A DNA stretch of 64,000 nucleotides from Paragyromitra xinjiangensis (Eukaryota > Ascomycota > Pezizomycetes > Pezizales > Discinaceae). The notes under the pieces were generated by a model. It did no database searches, was not told the DNA's origin, and saw only the letters and a list, made by a program, of their open reading frames with translations. The translations under genes and the position numbers were made by a program. This document shows, one piece after another, positions 44,605-58,300 of the stretch. Position 1 is the first letter of the stretch; every line of letters starts with the position of its first letter. The stretch is taken from assembly GCA_038503065.1 (NCBI GenBank), contig JBCAMK010000004.1, positions 1,687,001 to 1,751,000 on the forward strand, given 5' to 3'.

Positions 44605-45588
44605 ATGCCGTCCGCTTCCAACCAAAAGCGTGTCAAGGTACCTTCAAGAGTTTCAGATATTCGTGTCCGGGTTCGGTTTCTTTTGTGCTTTTTTTCCTTT
44701 CCCCGCGACTATTTTAGTCTAATTCATTCATTCGAAGTCACTTTCTCACTGATGACTGTTGCGAGGGCTGCTCTTCGGTTTGAGGGGCACCTTGCTTCTC
44801 TGTGTCAATTATAGGGTGTCTCTATATTCCGCCCATTCGGTATGCAATAGTCCTCTAACTTTTGTCTTTTTTTTAAATTACCAACACAAGATCTAGTCTA
44901 TGGTTCTGTCGCCACTCCCGTAAACCCCGAAAAGAAGCCGCCGAATCTCCCGGTAGACCATACACACCAATGGACTGTCTCGGTCAAGGGAGTGAACGAT
45001 GCAGATATCTCACACTTTATCAAGAAAGTGCAGTTCAAACTGCATGACACATACGCCAACCCATTGCGTAGTCAGTAACCCCTTTCTTTATCCCACCAGG
45101 TGTTTACTTGAGTATTTAACAAGCAGATGATGCGGTTAGTGATCGAGCAGCCTCCTTTCGAGGTTTCCGAGACAGGTTGGGGTGAATTTGAGATCCAAAT
45201 CAAGCTTTTCTTCGTGCCAGAGTGCACCGAAAAGGCTCAAACATTGTTTCATTTCCTTAAACTACATCCTTATATTGGCGATAAGGCAGAGCTGGAGCTG
45301 GCCCGGCAGCAGCGGCGACCAGTGTTATCATACGTCTACGACGAAATTATCTTTAACGAGCCGACCGAAGCTATGTACGACCTGTTGACATCCCGAGGGT
45401 CTGCGAGGCTGCCAAACCGCGTCAGAGGCGCCCGTGGAGAGTTTGTCGAAGAGTCGGAGGCCTCGGAATTGGATCGCCTTGGGGAGGGTATTAAAGTTGT
45501 TCAAGAGCACATCAGCAAGGTGAAAGAGACTCTTGTGGAGAAGGAAAAGCAGGTGGCACAGATTAAAGCGGGGATGGAAAAGAGATAG
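44605..45588 (+). CDS. YAF9: YEATS-domain protein, YAF9/GAS41 type
   Basis: Histone-tail reader shared by the NuA4 acetyltransferase and SWR1 remodelling complexes; binds acetylated or crotonylated H3 through its YEATS domain. Exons: 44605-44637, 44815-44839, 44897-45070, 45140-45588, joining to 681 nt, 226 aa, the length of yeast Yaf9. Motifs: [12 protein letters not shown], the signature [30 protein letters not shown], then [21 protein letters not shown]. The C-terminus is a coiled coil ([20 protein letters not shown]), the part that joins the complexes. A 25-nt second exon and a TTAG acceptor inside a run of plausible codons (45138-45139) were chosen because they restore [12 protein letters not shown]. 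Confidence 0.93.
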
Positions 45589-45939
45589 GCTCTTTTTTCT
45601 TTCTTTCTTTCTGGCCTTCCCTCATTCCTTGATGGTTTCTTTTGTATGCTTTGAGATGTATTTCGGGGAAACGGGATGAACTGTCCGGAAATAGAAGTTC
45701 TTAGACATAATCCAGAGGATAGATGCATCCCTGCGGCTCGTTTGGGACGCTAGTTCGATTTGTATTACTGCGGCAGGAGACGATTGTAATTTTTCTTCTA
45801 GTCTGTCTTGTGCCTTTTGGCCGGAACACGTTGCAAATAAACATATACAACTGAACTACAGACGGAGCCTCCATGTGGCATCCGTACATTAAGAAAAAGC
45901 AACGCCGGAAACGAGAATCCCATCTAGTTTATCGGCTGC
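45589..45939. other. convergent intergenic region, YAF9 and BOL3 3' ends
   Basis: Begins with a TTTC-repeat tract (45595-45612); otherwise featureless. Presumed 3' UTRs of both genes. Confidence 0.5.
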
Positions 45940-46500
45940 TTATTCGACATCCGTCCTTAACTGTACGCCGTGCCATCCCTTGATTTCCTGGCGAAGTATT
46001 TCTTGAATAAGCCTGTGCTGCTTCACTACGGGCAAGCCTTTAAAACTCTGCGACGCAATCTCGATGGAGTACATTAAACCGCAGCCACCGGAAACATCTC
46101 GAACCTAGCGATTTACGTAAAGTAATCAGCGGGGGTATTCTTTATAGATTTATTGTTAGCGCAGGAAGAGAGTGTTTGTATGTAATCGAGGCGGATGATA
46201 AAGAAATGGATGATGGAATCAGCCAATATCTGATATCCTACACACCTCGAGCCTGGAAGGCGACAGCTCAGTTACGAGCCTATTGAAGATGTGCAGCTCC
46301 TTGGGATCGAGATGATCCGGAGGAGCTAGTGCGGGAGATCTGGACGTGGAGAAACGCGGGGATTGTGGGGATGATATGTGCAGGGAAAGGAGGTGCGTCA
46401 TTATTTTCCCTCGTGTGCTGTTAAAGGGCCGTGCGCAGGAGAAGTTCGCGACCGGCCCAGAGATAGTGGAGCGGAGCATAGCGTAGATAAGAGTTCCCAT
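45940..46500 (-). CDS. BOL3: mitochondrial BolA-like protein, BOLA3/Bol3 type
   Basis: BolA-family protein; with monothiol glutaredoxin or NFU proteins, BOLA3-type members help deliver [4Fe-4S] clusters in mitochondria. Exons: 46246-46500 and 45940-46104, with a 141-bp GT-AG intron, 420 nt, 139 aa. Exon 1 has a Ser/Arg-rich, acid-poor N-terminus (MLRSTISGPVANFSCARP) fitting a mitochondrial presequence, then the first BolA helix (LHIFNRLVTELSPSRLE). Exon 2 codes VRDVSGGCGLMYSIEIASQS, with the BolA3 GGCG-Met-Tyr signature, KGLPVVKQHRLIQEIL with the conserved cluster-ligand His, and KGWHGVQLRT. An ATG at 46479 is an alternative start. The second exon is too short to stand out as an open frame. 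Confidence 0.9.
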
Positions 46501-48580
46501 GGTGTGACGAACAGAGAAAAAGCGAGGGTACAAAAGCGTGCACTGGAAGGGGGATTGTAGTGTGGGTGTGGGTGTGGGTGCGTGTCAGCGTGTTGTGGTT
46601 GTGGTGTGGGTACTACATACGAGTAAACTACATGTAGATACCTAGCAACTACATGTAGGTGCTCGTGTCGAAAGGTAACCGCGGTCGGCACCGTGAAAAT
46701 AGTGGTGAGAAAATCCCGGCCTAGTAGTATGAAATACGGAATGCATATGCCACATATAGTATGGCATGCAACGCAAACCCTCTGTTCCCTTTACTTCTCC
46801 AGGTATCAATTATCCACGATGTGTTACAGTGAATCATCAAGATGCCAACTTTTATTCGTTATTACCCTCCCTGTCTGTGATATATCTAACCTGGTCAGCC
46901 ATTCACAAACGGAAAAACACGACAGCTGAAACAACAGGACACACGAGGCGAGACCAGCAGTGGACAGAGTCGTAGTCAGGGAAAAAAAAACGGTTTCTTG
47001 CGTGTCTGGCCTGTGCTGATCTTTCCCCCGCAAATGACGTTGACACCAGAGGACTATTCGCAAGCGAGATTACGTTAACCCAGTACCTTGACTCAAGTGA
47101 GATAGGTACATGTACGCTCACACACAAAATTTGGAAAATCCATCAAACGGAAGTGCAGCCTAGAGTACTTCGAGCTATTCTAGACAGGTTGTTTTATATC
47201 GGATCATCCGAGAATGGAGTGGCGTTATAGAGGTAGGCAGCAATTATTCAAGATAGAGATCTGTGCAAAAAGGAAAGACGTGATGGCCGAACTTACCGGT
47301 ATCGTTATAAGAAAAAGATTATCAACCCTTTGGTGTGGTGCCACTGCCCAAAAATCGATCAGTCCATCTTATCCGTGCGCCTTGGAAATCCTCACGCCAT
47401 CGCTGCCTGCCTCGATCTCCTTCACAGTATTTTCTTCACTCCTAATTTACCCAGCCTGTAGGGCGAAGAGCGTGGAAGAATTACATGCAGCATACATTAA
47501 GAATGTCACTTTGAACAATTACCTAGCAAATAAAAGTAACCGTCATGGAGAAGTTCATTCGCTGTAAAGTATGTAGTTATGCCATGATCGATAAGAATCC
47601 CTATGAAACCGTTATAGGAAAAAACCCGTGCCAATTCGCGGTGACAACAAGACAAGAAAAACCCCGTGTTCTCATTTTTTTGGTTTCCCCACCCAAACCC
47701 CCACCCACCAATTCCCCATTCAATAGCTAAAAAAAACGGAAAAACAAAAGAACCCGAATCCCCGATAGAGAATGAGAGAGCCCCATAGGAAACAACAAGG
47801 AAACACGACGTAAAAGCAGAAGCATAAAGCATAAGCAACATAGACAAGCCAGGAAGAAAAAACAGCTAGACACGCTCTAGTGATAACATAAATGTGAAAA
47901 CCCCCGCCACAGTAAAATAAACGGAGCTAAGGGAAGAAGCATTGAGTTTGAATGGGAGTCCAAAAAAAAGTCGCCAGTTCCACCGAACACAACTCCCATT
48001 TTTGAACGCTTGAGCAAACAAGTTGTAGAACCATGATGCAACTGCCAGAAAAAAATAGAACAATCCTAAAGTACCCAAGCGAAGATAAGGTGATAAAGGG
48101 GAAAAAAGCTAATAGAAACACACCACCCCTTCTTGCTAATAGATATTCGTCAAGCCGTCGAATGCCTCTGCTCTGAAGGAGGCAAAAGTAGAAAAACGAA
48201 AAAAAGGCATAAATCAAAAGCCAAAGAGTTAACACCAAAGAAAAAAATAATGCGGAAAGAGAAAACGAGGGCCCGGGCGAAGGTACGCCTCGCGAGTGTA
48301 TAGTTCCATGAGCCACAATCACATACCCATCATGATACCCATATATCCTTTTTTTTTTTGCACAGTTTAGCCCGCGTTGTCGGTCCATAACCGGCAGATA
48401 AAATCTCTGTCCATCGTACGATCCCAACATCTTCATCACCGCTCCTTTATAGTATCCAATCCTTAAGCAAGTGGTCAAAAAAACGTGACCTCGTTTCCCC
48501 CCTCCCATAGCAGAAATTAGACTCAAGTGAATTCAGCTCCCCGTCCCTTTCAAGCCCCACCCATATTGTCAACGACACGT
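46501..48580. other. gene-free stretch upstream of BOL3
   Basis: No gene recognised. Near 46560-46610 a GT-rich tract (GTGTGGGTGTGGGTGTGGGT) and two TACATGTAG palindromes at 46629 and 46650 lie within 160 bp of the BOL3 start. The stretch 47870-48530 has a long minus-strand open frame of hydrophobic residues, but it reads A-rich DNA, lies downstream of the CBM21 gene stop and is better taken as its 3' UTR. Confidence 0.45.
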
Positions 48581-50885
48581 TCAACAGATAGCAGTAGGCG
48601 CTTGCTGAGCATTGAACCTAAATGCTCCGGAAGCCCTTCTGCTATGGCGAAATCCCGCATAGTTCAATGGTATCGGAGACGCGGTACCTGAAGTTTTGAA
48701 GAGCGAACCGGCTGGAGAGCCTTCTGAAGGAGGTGTATATCGGGGATTATAGTCTGACGACTCCAATACAGTCCTAGGTTCCATATTGCTAAAAACAGCC
48801 CCAGAAAAAAGGTCCGGGTTCACGTTAACTGGGTCTTGCAGCTTCTTCTCGGAAAGCTCGTTATCTGACATTTGTGGAGATGCTTTTGCCGACCCGAACT
48901 GAAACGATATTAGCATTAGAATTACCTGAATTGTTTGCAAAATTGATACTTACAAAACAATAGTTGTCAAGGAGCTCGCGGTAAGAGGATGACTCGATTG
49001 ACGGCTTCTCCCCAAGAAATGCGCTGGGCTGGAACACTTCTGGTGGGCCAGCTCCAGTGCTCGATGGACTGTCGACGGGGGTCGATGTATCCTTCTTATC
49101 AAGAGACGCATTGTTTAATGCACGAGTTGCAACAATTGGTGGTTTCACAGTACGAACTTCGGGAGCTCTTGGCTCTGTGACCTGTTGTAGATCTACTACA
49201 GGGCTTCCGAATTTGAAGTACGGGCTTTCCTGTGAATTCTTGTCGGTAGTAGCTTTCTCGATCTTGATTCCTAACCCGCTTCGCTTAGGACCCACGACGG
49301 TATTAGCAGCCTTGATGGCGGCAGTCAAGGATGCTCCAAAGTCATAGCGGTTACCGAAAGCGTTGCCAGACGGATTTGCTCGACGTGCTAGCGACTCTGT
49401 AGTATCGGTGATGTCTAATGACTTTGCTTTCGGGAGTGCCGGATCCTCCAGCTCCTTTCCAAAAAGGGTACCATCGTAACCATCAAGCTCATCAAAGTTC
49501 GGCATCGACCTAGGCCTCGGTGCAGTAGAAGGTTTAGATCGTGGTAAAGCAACCTTCTTGCCGTTCTGGGGCTTTGCCTTTTTGTTAAAGTCAACCTGAA
49601 AGTTGAAACCATGGTTGTTATCCCAAAACTCTTGGCCGGCGACATTGTAGCGGACACAAAAGAATAGGAGCTTGCGTTCCAAGTTCACTTGGTCTACTAG
49701 CTTGATGTTGAAGATAAACCGATCGACACCTTCTTCCCTTTGTTTCTTCCTCACGTCACTATTGAACTCAGCGATAACCTCCGAGACCGTTTCCCAGTAA
49801 TCCAGTGTGAAGCGAACAACAACAGATTTCTGGAAAGACATGTTTGTAACCGCAACCGTACCGATCAAATTTTTGTTATCGTTGGACAAACAAACTCTCT
49901 CAACCCTTACAGGCAAATGTTTTCTCGCATCTAGATCTCTGGGAAAGTTGGGCAAGTTGATTTCCCATTCGAAAGGTGGTTCCCGAGATCTAAAAGCCTC
50001 CTCGTGGGGAAACGGAAACTCCCCCTCACCACCGTATGACTCTACTGGAGACGACCCGGCACTGACCGCTGAAGGTTCCTGCTGATGCTTGAAGTGCCTT
50101 ACATGCTCGAGGTGATCGTCGAAGTGCACAGCCTTTGGAAATGTTGGTGTGGATGGCATGCTAGAAGGTCGTGATCGATTGGGTGTCTTCAGAGATGACT
50201 TGACAACTTCGCCACTCTTCTTGCGAACCATAGGCGGTGCTATCCGATAACCGTCATCTTCGTAATCACTCTCGCTGTTCGAGTCTCTGCCAAAGCCGTT
50301 TAATAATGACGACTCAGAGATCGATCTCTGATGCGACCGCCCACGTTTGTTTTCTCCATCAATTTCCGAGGCCGACTTTCGTGACGAAGAGTCTGGTGAT
50401 GGCTGTCGCCGTTGAGGGATGTTCTTGATAGCCTCCTTCAACTGCTCCTCAAGGTTTCCCAGATTCCTGCCTCTCCTTCTTACACGGCCCATGACAGATT
50501 CGTCCTCATCACTCGAATTCTGCGAAGAATCCGGTGGCGAGAAGACAGCTCCGGTGGGAAGCATGGACAGCCCGTTGTCTACTGGAGGCGGTGACTGATG
50601 AATGCTAGTGTTCGATCGGGTGTTGACATTCCTATGGTGCAACGATGACCGCTCGGAGGCATGGTGGATGTTGTTGTGCTGGCTTGTCGAAGACGGGCTT
50701 TGGCCAGTTATCTGAGTCCGTCGGTGTTTGTGAAGGTAGGTGGCAGATCGGGGAGGGTTACTCGAGTTCAATAGAAGTGTTGTAGAAAAAGCAGACGGTG
50801 AGGTGACATCGTGTAATGATATCGAGGAGGACCTGCTGGAGGTGGGCGAGGTGCAAGGAGACTGGCTGGGGGGTGTGTATGGCAT
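48581..50885 (-). CDS. PP1 regulatory subunit with CBM21 glycogen-binding domain (Gac1/PIG family)
   Basis: Targets the catalytic subunit of protein phosphatase 1 to glycogen and so promotes glycogen synthase activation. Exons: 48954-50885 and 48581-48898, 55-bp intron, 2250 nt, 749 aa. Residues 1-245 are Ser/Pro-rich and disordered. KAVHF at 251-255 is an RVxF-type PP1-docking motif. CBM21 spans about 318-433 (VRVERVCLSNDNKNLIGTVA, VRFTLDYWETVSEV, FDNNHG-like WDNNHGFNFQVDF). The rest is low-complexity apart from a conserved patch broken by the intron, SSYRELLDNYCF joined to FGSAKASP, which also occurs in Gac1-like proteins and supports the splice. The start is the first ATG after an upstream C/T-rich promoter. 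Confidence 0.9.
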
Positions 50886-52300
50886 TCGTTCAACTGGTGT
50901 ATGAACCTTCCTAGTGAATGGGAATATGGTACTAATGTTGGAGGGGGGGGGGAGGTATATGTAGATGCCAGAGAAATTCGTCGAGAAGTTTCGTCAAGGC
51001 TTAATGATCATGGACAAGAAAAAGAGCAGACTGTTTTTTAAGGAAAAAAATATGGAAAAAAGAAACTCTTGAACAAGAATATTATCAATTATAAGCCTGT
51101 TATGAACTCCAGTCAGCGCACGGCCAGCAATGACAACTGCGGGGAAAGTGAGTGGATAATTGGGTACATGTGGGAGGGGGTCTTTAAAAATATAAAATCA
51201 CTGGTTGGATCGAAGTCACTCACGCACTGATGATGCAAGTCGGCGTCCGACTGCCGGAGGCGATAGCAAATCCGAGACCGATCGAGATTCCGGGCCTACT
51301 ACGGCACACGGAAAATCTACGTATCTAGATGAGATGCACACTCCGATGAGAGGAACAGTCGCGGTGAAGTAAATCGTTCACGACTGTGGTAAGAACCGTT
51401 CAATGAAACGAACGGAACTGTGAGTTAGAAGGGAGGTGGCGGATGGGTTTAAACGATCGCTCTTGGGGGGCTCTGCACAGAGGAACTGGCGAGTAGAGCG
51501 ATTGGGGGGGACCCAGAGGATATGTAGTAGGGCGAGCTAGGGCCTTCACGGGAGGGGGGTGGGCGGGAGAAAGAGGGTAGGAGGTAGATAGGTGAGCCTT
51601 CGTTCTCGTTTGGGGAAACGAGAGGTATAAGGGAGGGAGGAGGGAAAGAAGAGCGAGGAGGAGGACAGGCAAAGAAAAGGGAAACTGGGGCGAGCAGGGA
51701 CCGAGAAAAAAAGATAAAAAGAAAAAAGAAAAAAAGAAAAGGGCCGTTCGCCGTCCGCGGTTCGTGATGGGATCAGGACCCCGGACACGGATGAGTGAGC
51801 CTCTCCCTCCAGCTGGCTTTCCTGCTTGCTCGGGTGTTGTGTGTTGCTGGGACTTGCTGCGCATCAGGACGGTAGCTTTCTTGGACAGCCCACCCTCTTC
51901 CCTTTTGGCTACGACAGATACACGTTGCTTGCTGCTAGCTGCTCCCTGCTCCACTCTGGACGAGGAACGTCGCCGCCTCTGATGCTCTCTGCTGTGCTCC
52001 CAACACTCCTGTACATACATTACACCTACGTATATACAGCAGCCTTCCTCTATTCCTGCCTCTAGATATTTGCTGCTTATTTTTTATAAGCTCTACTGCT
52101 GTTTTGCCTTTTTGCCGCCTTTCTCCGTTTAATCCGCCAACTTCTTTGTCCCTCAATTTCATATTATTATAAATTTACCTAGCTCAAAACTCTCAATCCT
52201 GATAAAGCTTTTGTTAAAACCCTTGCACTATCATACAGGTACAACTCAAACTAAGGTCCCCCACCCACACTTGCCCCTTTGCCCCTTTGCACCCGCTTGT
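50886..52300. other. probable promoter and leader region of the PP1 regulatory-subunit gene
   Basis: Strong purine/pyrimidine strand bias (G/A-rich on plus between 51420 and 51760, hence C/T-rich in the sense of the CBM21 gene), with runs such as GAAAAAAAGATAAAAAGAAA. The long minus-strand frame 51400-52020 is a product of this low complexity. Pyrimidine-rich upstream DNA is common at well-expressed fungal genes. Confidence 0.45.
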
Positions 52301-55300
52301 CTACCGTCATATCCGTTTCCGTATCTCTTACCAACCTCCCCCCTCCCCACCCACACACACACAAATTGAAATTCCCTTTGAGCCCAGCGTAGCGATGAAG
52401 CAAAATAAAAATAAAAACAACCAATTCTCCGTCCGGTTGTATGGGAATTTGGGATGGAGGGCGGAAAAAGAGTTGCGACAAGGATCCTTCATCCATGCAA
52501 CGGTCGGTTTTTTTTTTGCAGCCACACTTGCTGGGGCCAGGCAAGATCATCGCCTCCCCTCGCACACCACTCCCTCTAATCTTGCTTCCAAGGAAAGTCT
52601 GCTTCATGCAGGCAGTCGATGCGCAGGTGAGACACACATGCCAGAAACGCCCTATCTTTTTTCCCACGAAGAGGTGGTCTGCCCATGTCTGTTGAATTTG
52701 CTCTCACTTATTGCTGATCTTTTTCCCTATCTGATGCTCGTCCTTATCTTCATTGGTCCCAGATTCCATGGTTATGTTATGGTTACAGATTAGAATCTAC
52801 TCGCCTATAGTAAATTTTTGTTTCACTTCTTTGCCACAAGCAGAAAATATGCTGCATACGAGGCATGCATTGTTTATGAGAGGTCAATGCGCTTTGGTTT
52901 TTGAGCACAACGGCCTTCCACCGTTTCACGGAAGCAGCTATGGCCGTGATAGAGAACACACGCCCGATATAGTCTGAAACGGCCAACCCAGCCGGTCTGC
53001 ATCCGGAAAAATACGTACATACTCATTAGCGGTTGGGTGGATATTTTATTTCGGCCTTTTCCCATTTTTCTCGAAAGGCACAGGTTGAAAGCGTAAATTA
53101 TTTACATCCTCCCGTCACCATCGCAACGGAGGATCAGAGTAACACGCTTTCTACTTTTGCGACCTGCTTTCCGTATCGAAACGCTTGCACTGAAGGAGGG
53201 AACCCGGTAGGGATGTTAACGACGGACTTACTGGGCTGAAGCGAGAATTTGAATTATCTTGATCAATCGCAAAAACACCAGCCGTCTTGAGAATATCTAA
53301 TACTATCGCCCATTTCCGGAGCAATCGCCATCCGTACGGATCCCTGATAGTACATATGGAGTCACCTTTTAGTAGATACGTGGGGTACCTCCGCGGCTGT
53401 CACACAGCCAACCAAGATGATTGCAGGGGGTGGCACACAAAGGTGAAAGATAGGAGCAAATAGCAGCCGTTGGTCACTGCGAGCTGCTCCATCAGCCATC
53501 AGCCGCATACGCATACTCCTACCTATCTCAACTTGAAAAAGAATTGCTCTTTTTACACAGATGCACTCCATGCCGAAGAATGCACAGCCGTAAGAGCTAG
53601 CAGGCCTACAGTATCCACCACAGTTTCCTAGATATGGTGCGGTTTCCTCAATGTTTCCTCTGGGGATGATATCTGCACGACATTTCGGCATTCAAATTTC
53701 GATGAGATATGTACTCCAGAGTTTACCAGAGGACGTCGCGATTACGGAGCTAGGCTAGGTATCCTGCAACAACACGGACCGCGCGGCAACGTCTAGTTCA
53801 TTCGGCATCACGAGCGATGACGAAATCCCCTTTTTAATAATAAACCTACAAGCGAATCAATCAACCGCGCCACTCCGTGTCTCTGGCTGACGAATTTTCG
53901 GAACACATGCGCCACACTATCGGAGTTACCCCCTGGTCCCTGCTTCCCTTCAATACTACATGTGGTATGGATTGAGGCAGTTGTATGCTGTCGGCTGTTA
54001 TTTCCGACTTTCTGGTACCGAACCGAGGAATTAAGTGACCAAAATAAATCGTATATACAAAGTAGTTGTTATCAGTCGACCGGCAGTCAGAAAGCACCGT
54101 TCAAATACCCTCAACCTTCACCATCTCCTAATTTCTAAACCAGCGGAATATATCACAACTTCTTGTGAATTGGACTGCCACAGATGAGATGGCTGCACAA
54201 GATATCATGAACTCATCCCCACTTGCGGGGTCGAGATGGTGGGGTGCGCAAGACACTCCGTCAAACGTCCCGTTTCCCCCAGGGCGTCTGCGCATCCTCA
54301 TCGCTTAGGTCATTTTCTGATTCGAAACCGCTATCTGTCAAGGTGCAATTGAAAGATCACTGAGGAGTAGATAGTTGGTGTCGCTTATCAATGTCATAAC
54401 ACCATCACGAAGCTTGGATAGCTATCAAAAGTTCAAACCGGACTGTTCAAATTAACTCTCTGCAGGGCAGGAGGAGCATCCATGCAGTCTCGAACTCAAT
54501 TTCCGTTAATGCATATTTGAGATACCCTTCTTGAAATGACCGTTGAATAAGAATAAGCGCTTGCAATTATTGGTTTCCGTTGCTCTCGTACACCATTCTC
54601 CTATTTAAAATTTAAAATCCTGCCAGACTTCATATCGTTTTGGACGTCGCTCGCGTTTTCTCCGGACCGGGAGCTTCTTTCGGTGATCAGCGTGCCTGCA
54701 TAAGAGCACCTATCTTTGAGGACGGTGCAGTGCTCTCATTTCTGACAGGAAATCCATCCGATATTATTGTGCGACACTCAGTAACTTAAAAAATTTCTCA
54801 AAAGAAGCCAGCCGGCAAGCCCCATTTTTCTCAAATGGCTGCGACGACTGATAAGCTGACCCCTTATTTTGAATGGATAAAAACAGAAACGGTTGTTGGG
54901 GGAATGTATTTCCATATGGTTGCATAATGACAGTGCTGATCCGCGCCCGTACCAGCAAGTCGAACGGCCAGTTCGCATTTGTCTCAGCGGTTCACCACAC
55001 CACTCCGGAAACGATCATCAAATTTGTGGAACTAGAGGTTTGCTGGTGTTTACCCCAGAAACTTATGCTGATTATCTTAGTGGCGAGGGGTTTCACTCGT
55101 AAGAAGTCGCAACACCGTCTGGGAATTTGCGTGGATGTTATTTAGGAGTTGGTATGTGCATTTGCGCGCCCGTGTTTACGTTTACGTGCTCGCTTGCCAG
55201 GAGGTGCTTCCCTCATATTGGCTATCAGCATCCGACTAAGATAAAGATAAAGATCGCGACGATCTCAAAACCAAGCTTTTTTCTTTCTTACGCATAATAA

Positions 55301-58300
55301 TTTCTAGTTAAGCGATTTGCCCGAGCAAGCCTAATTATTATCACCTCACTCTTGCCACCAACAGCTAGGAATCAAACTTACCTAAGTATCGCCACTAAGA
55401 AAGTAGCCGCGGAAAATTAAAGAGAACCAAAGCTGAGCCCTCTGCGAATCCGGCGATCTTAACGATGATTGCCCGATTCTCGGCTGCCCTGCACTGCAAA
55501 TCTACCACGGAGATTTTTAACGAATGAACATTGGCACAGGAATTCTCCACCCCCCAAGAAGGAAAAGAGCATTACTATAGTGGGTAGAATGAGCTCAAAT
55601 CATCTTACGCCATCGACAGCGGGAAGAGGTATTCTTCATGCGATGAATAATAGAAATCAAGGGTATGATTTTTTTGTTTATGACATCAGATGTTGCTGAT
55701 TTTTCGGCCAGATGCTGCGGCTCCGAGTGTTCGTACATTCCTGTGTCTAGGCGGCGTACCTTAACAGCCCCACGCAACGCTTTAGTTATGTTAGAGAGCC
55801 GGGTTGGTAAGCCCGACTTTCATTTTTGCATCCCTGATTCCCCGGAAGTGTTGCGAGAAGGATAATTCCCTTCTGTTGGGTATCTGGGTTCTAGCAGATG
55901 TTAGCTAAATTCAATCTCCCGAGATCTATGACGGCACACAAATTTTTCTTTGAACTCTCAGAGCGACGTTGTGGTCGAGAGAAAGTTTACAAACCGGCCC
56001 GTCAACCGGCAGTGCCCTCTTAATTATGGAGGTTCAAAGCTTGTGCAAGTGCAACTGGCGAAGCCCCAAAATTCTCGTCATGACTCCCGACAATTCGGGT
56101 CTCTCTGAGTGTCTCGCATTGCGCTTTTGAGAGATCGCGTCACTTGTCTTTTGGTGAATACTGGATAGCTGCTCCACAAATAAGTCATTCAGATCAGGCC
56201 TTTGTGGAAGCTGGATGGAGATTGATAAGTCGAAATTTACTCTGTGTCTTCTCTGTTTTACAACTGCAGAGATTCAATTCCTAGGTCCAAGTTGGTAAAA
56301 CGACTGGGTTCATGTTTGTGTTTGAGTCCTGGCGTATACCGCTAACATTCACAGGCAATAAATCTGAACAAAGATGCGTATCATAGTCCCTAGATCACTG
56401 AATATCTATACAATCTAAAGCCGCACCTAGTACCTCCGGATCTCACATTTTTTCGTACGAATTTCGCCACCTCGTAGGGAACTTGGAGTTTGGTATCCGA
56501 TATAGTGAGATCCTTTGTGGATTTGATCGTAACGAAATTACCCAACACCTGGCTATACGGGTACCTGAGGTTTATTTCTCGCTAAGAGTGGGCATTTGTA
56601 TGAATCATCACTTCATTTGTTTCTGGGCATGGGAGCTATTCCTGGAAGAGTGGTGGGAGCGTGGGATTACGCTGGACAATTGATCAATTGGTAGAGCCGT
56701 TAGAGAAATGACCCCTCTGGTTGTTTTCTGTTGTTAACAATCATGCTAAAAGTAAGTGGAAAACGGGACTGACTAAGGGATAGAATTGGCTTTTCATCGC
56801 GTTGATGGCTGAGCTGGATATCCCTTACCCAAGGGTGTAGGACTAATTGACGGGATGGATCTACGTACTAGAACTGGGTGGGGGATATATGTGCTATAGT
56901 AAATGTTGCTGTTGATGCGGGACTGTCTTTGGTAATTAAATCCAGCTGGTAATACTTCTGACCAAGCGATCTAGATGATCATCGCTGTTGCCATGCATCT
57001 CTCTTGATACTACCACCTGGTTTTACCTTTAAGCAGCCGGACGTTTCCGGTTTCCGGTACCTACTTCGAATCTAAACCCCAACGAAGTATCTTCGAGAGT
57101 TCGTGGGAAATGCTGGAAAGTAGAATGAGAGATAAAAAGCAAATTTTGATTAAGATTGACTGCTGACAGCGATTATAGCGCTTAACGTGGGACCGAATAA
57201 GTCAGAGAAAAAAGAAATAAAATTCTCGTAGAGAAATACCTGGGGGACTCGGCTTTCCGATCTTCAACGATACCAAGATCCAAAGAACCCCGGATGCTTT
57301 CCCCGGAACTAACAACCTATGGTGGATGTGCGTCGGTACGAAGCGTCTCCCGTGATTTCTGATGGTCGCCGCTCCTTTGTCCCCAATGTCTGGCCAGGAA
57401 ACAAGTGGAAAGATTTTTCTAGGATCCCCACGTTCACGGGAATAGATTATGTGCTCCTTTAGAGAAAGTGGCTGAACCCATACCCCTCCTAAAAGAAGAA
57501 AAGAAGGGAAGAGAGTGTGTTGGAGTGATTTATTGATTGGAAGGGTGAAGTAAACAATTAGTGACCATATTTCCATCTCTTGTGTATTTTGAGTCATAAC
57601 GGAGTTTTGAATAACGTCATGACTTAATCTGGAAGGTGTGACCACTTGGTATGGTTCTAAACCAAAAATTTACAACGACCAACGGAATTAACCTCCATCT
57701 TCATCGATCCAGGCATCATCTTCTCGATCTGAAGTCCTTGTATGTAGCTGTTTTCTAAATACTAGGCGATTTTAAAATTTGCGGGGTGCATACGACCATG
57801 CAGAGACCCACCAGCAGTTAGGTGCCTTATCCGCGTTTCCTTGACCATTGCTTTCAGCCTTGCTTTTATATATCATGTGGAATTACCTAGCATCCTCACG
57901 TTAATATTCCTCTTTGAGCCGCTTGCGCAGTTATCCTGGGTGTTTGTCTGAGAACTTTCTGGGAGAAAAGTCGCGTGGGCACTTGTTTCCAGATAAATAC
58001 GAGATCGTGGGCATCATTCATTTGGGTAAGTAAAATTTGTTCCTGAGCCGTGCCATCGAGTGCCGTAGATGTAGAGTGGAGCAACGACCTAAAAACTTCA
58101 TTGGTAAAAGAAATTGCTAAGTATGTTGGTTGGTGAATCAATTGGCTGCTGAATACTGTCTGTTCCTGAAACAGTTACCTTCCGGACGGGTAACCTCCTG
58201 ACTAGCCTCATCTTCAATTGTCAACAAAAACGTCACTTCTCGATCCTGTAGCAAGCGATTGGGTCTCAAACCGGGGAAGAGGAAGAAAAGGCAGTTCGGA

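Noticed and set aside
47927..48526. 199-codon minus-strand frame with apparent transmembrane segments
   Set aside because: It reads an A-rich plus strand (poly-F/L by composition), lies just downstream of the CBM21 gene stop, and has no family features; more likely 3' UTR.
51400..52020. 206-codon minus-strand frame
   Set aside because: Composition-driven (purine/pyrimidine-biased DNA), rich in Ser/Pro/Leu/Phe runs, in the promoter region of the PP1 regulatory-subunit gene.
55340..55375. B-box-like sequence (GTTTGATTCC on the minus strand) as a tRNA gene
   Set aside because: No T-stem of normal size, no A box at the right distance and no acceptor stem.
57780..57810. Possible 5S rRNA start (GCATACGACCATGC)
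   Set aside because: Only about 11 bases resemble the fungal 5S 5' end; the internal control region and the 3' half are not found downstream.
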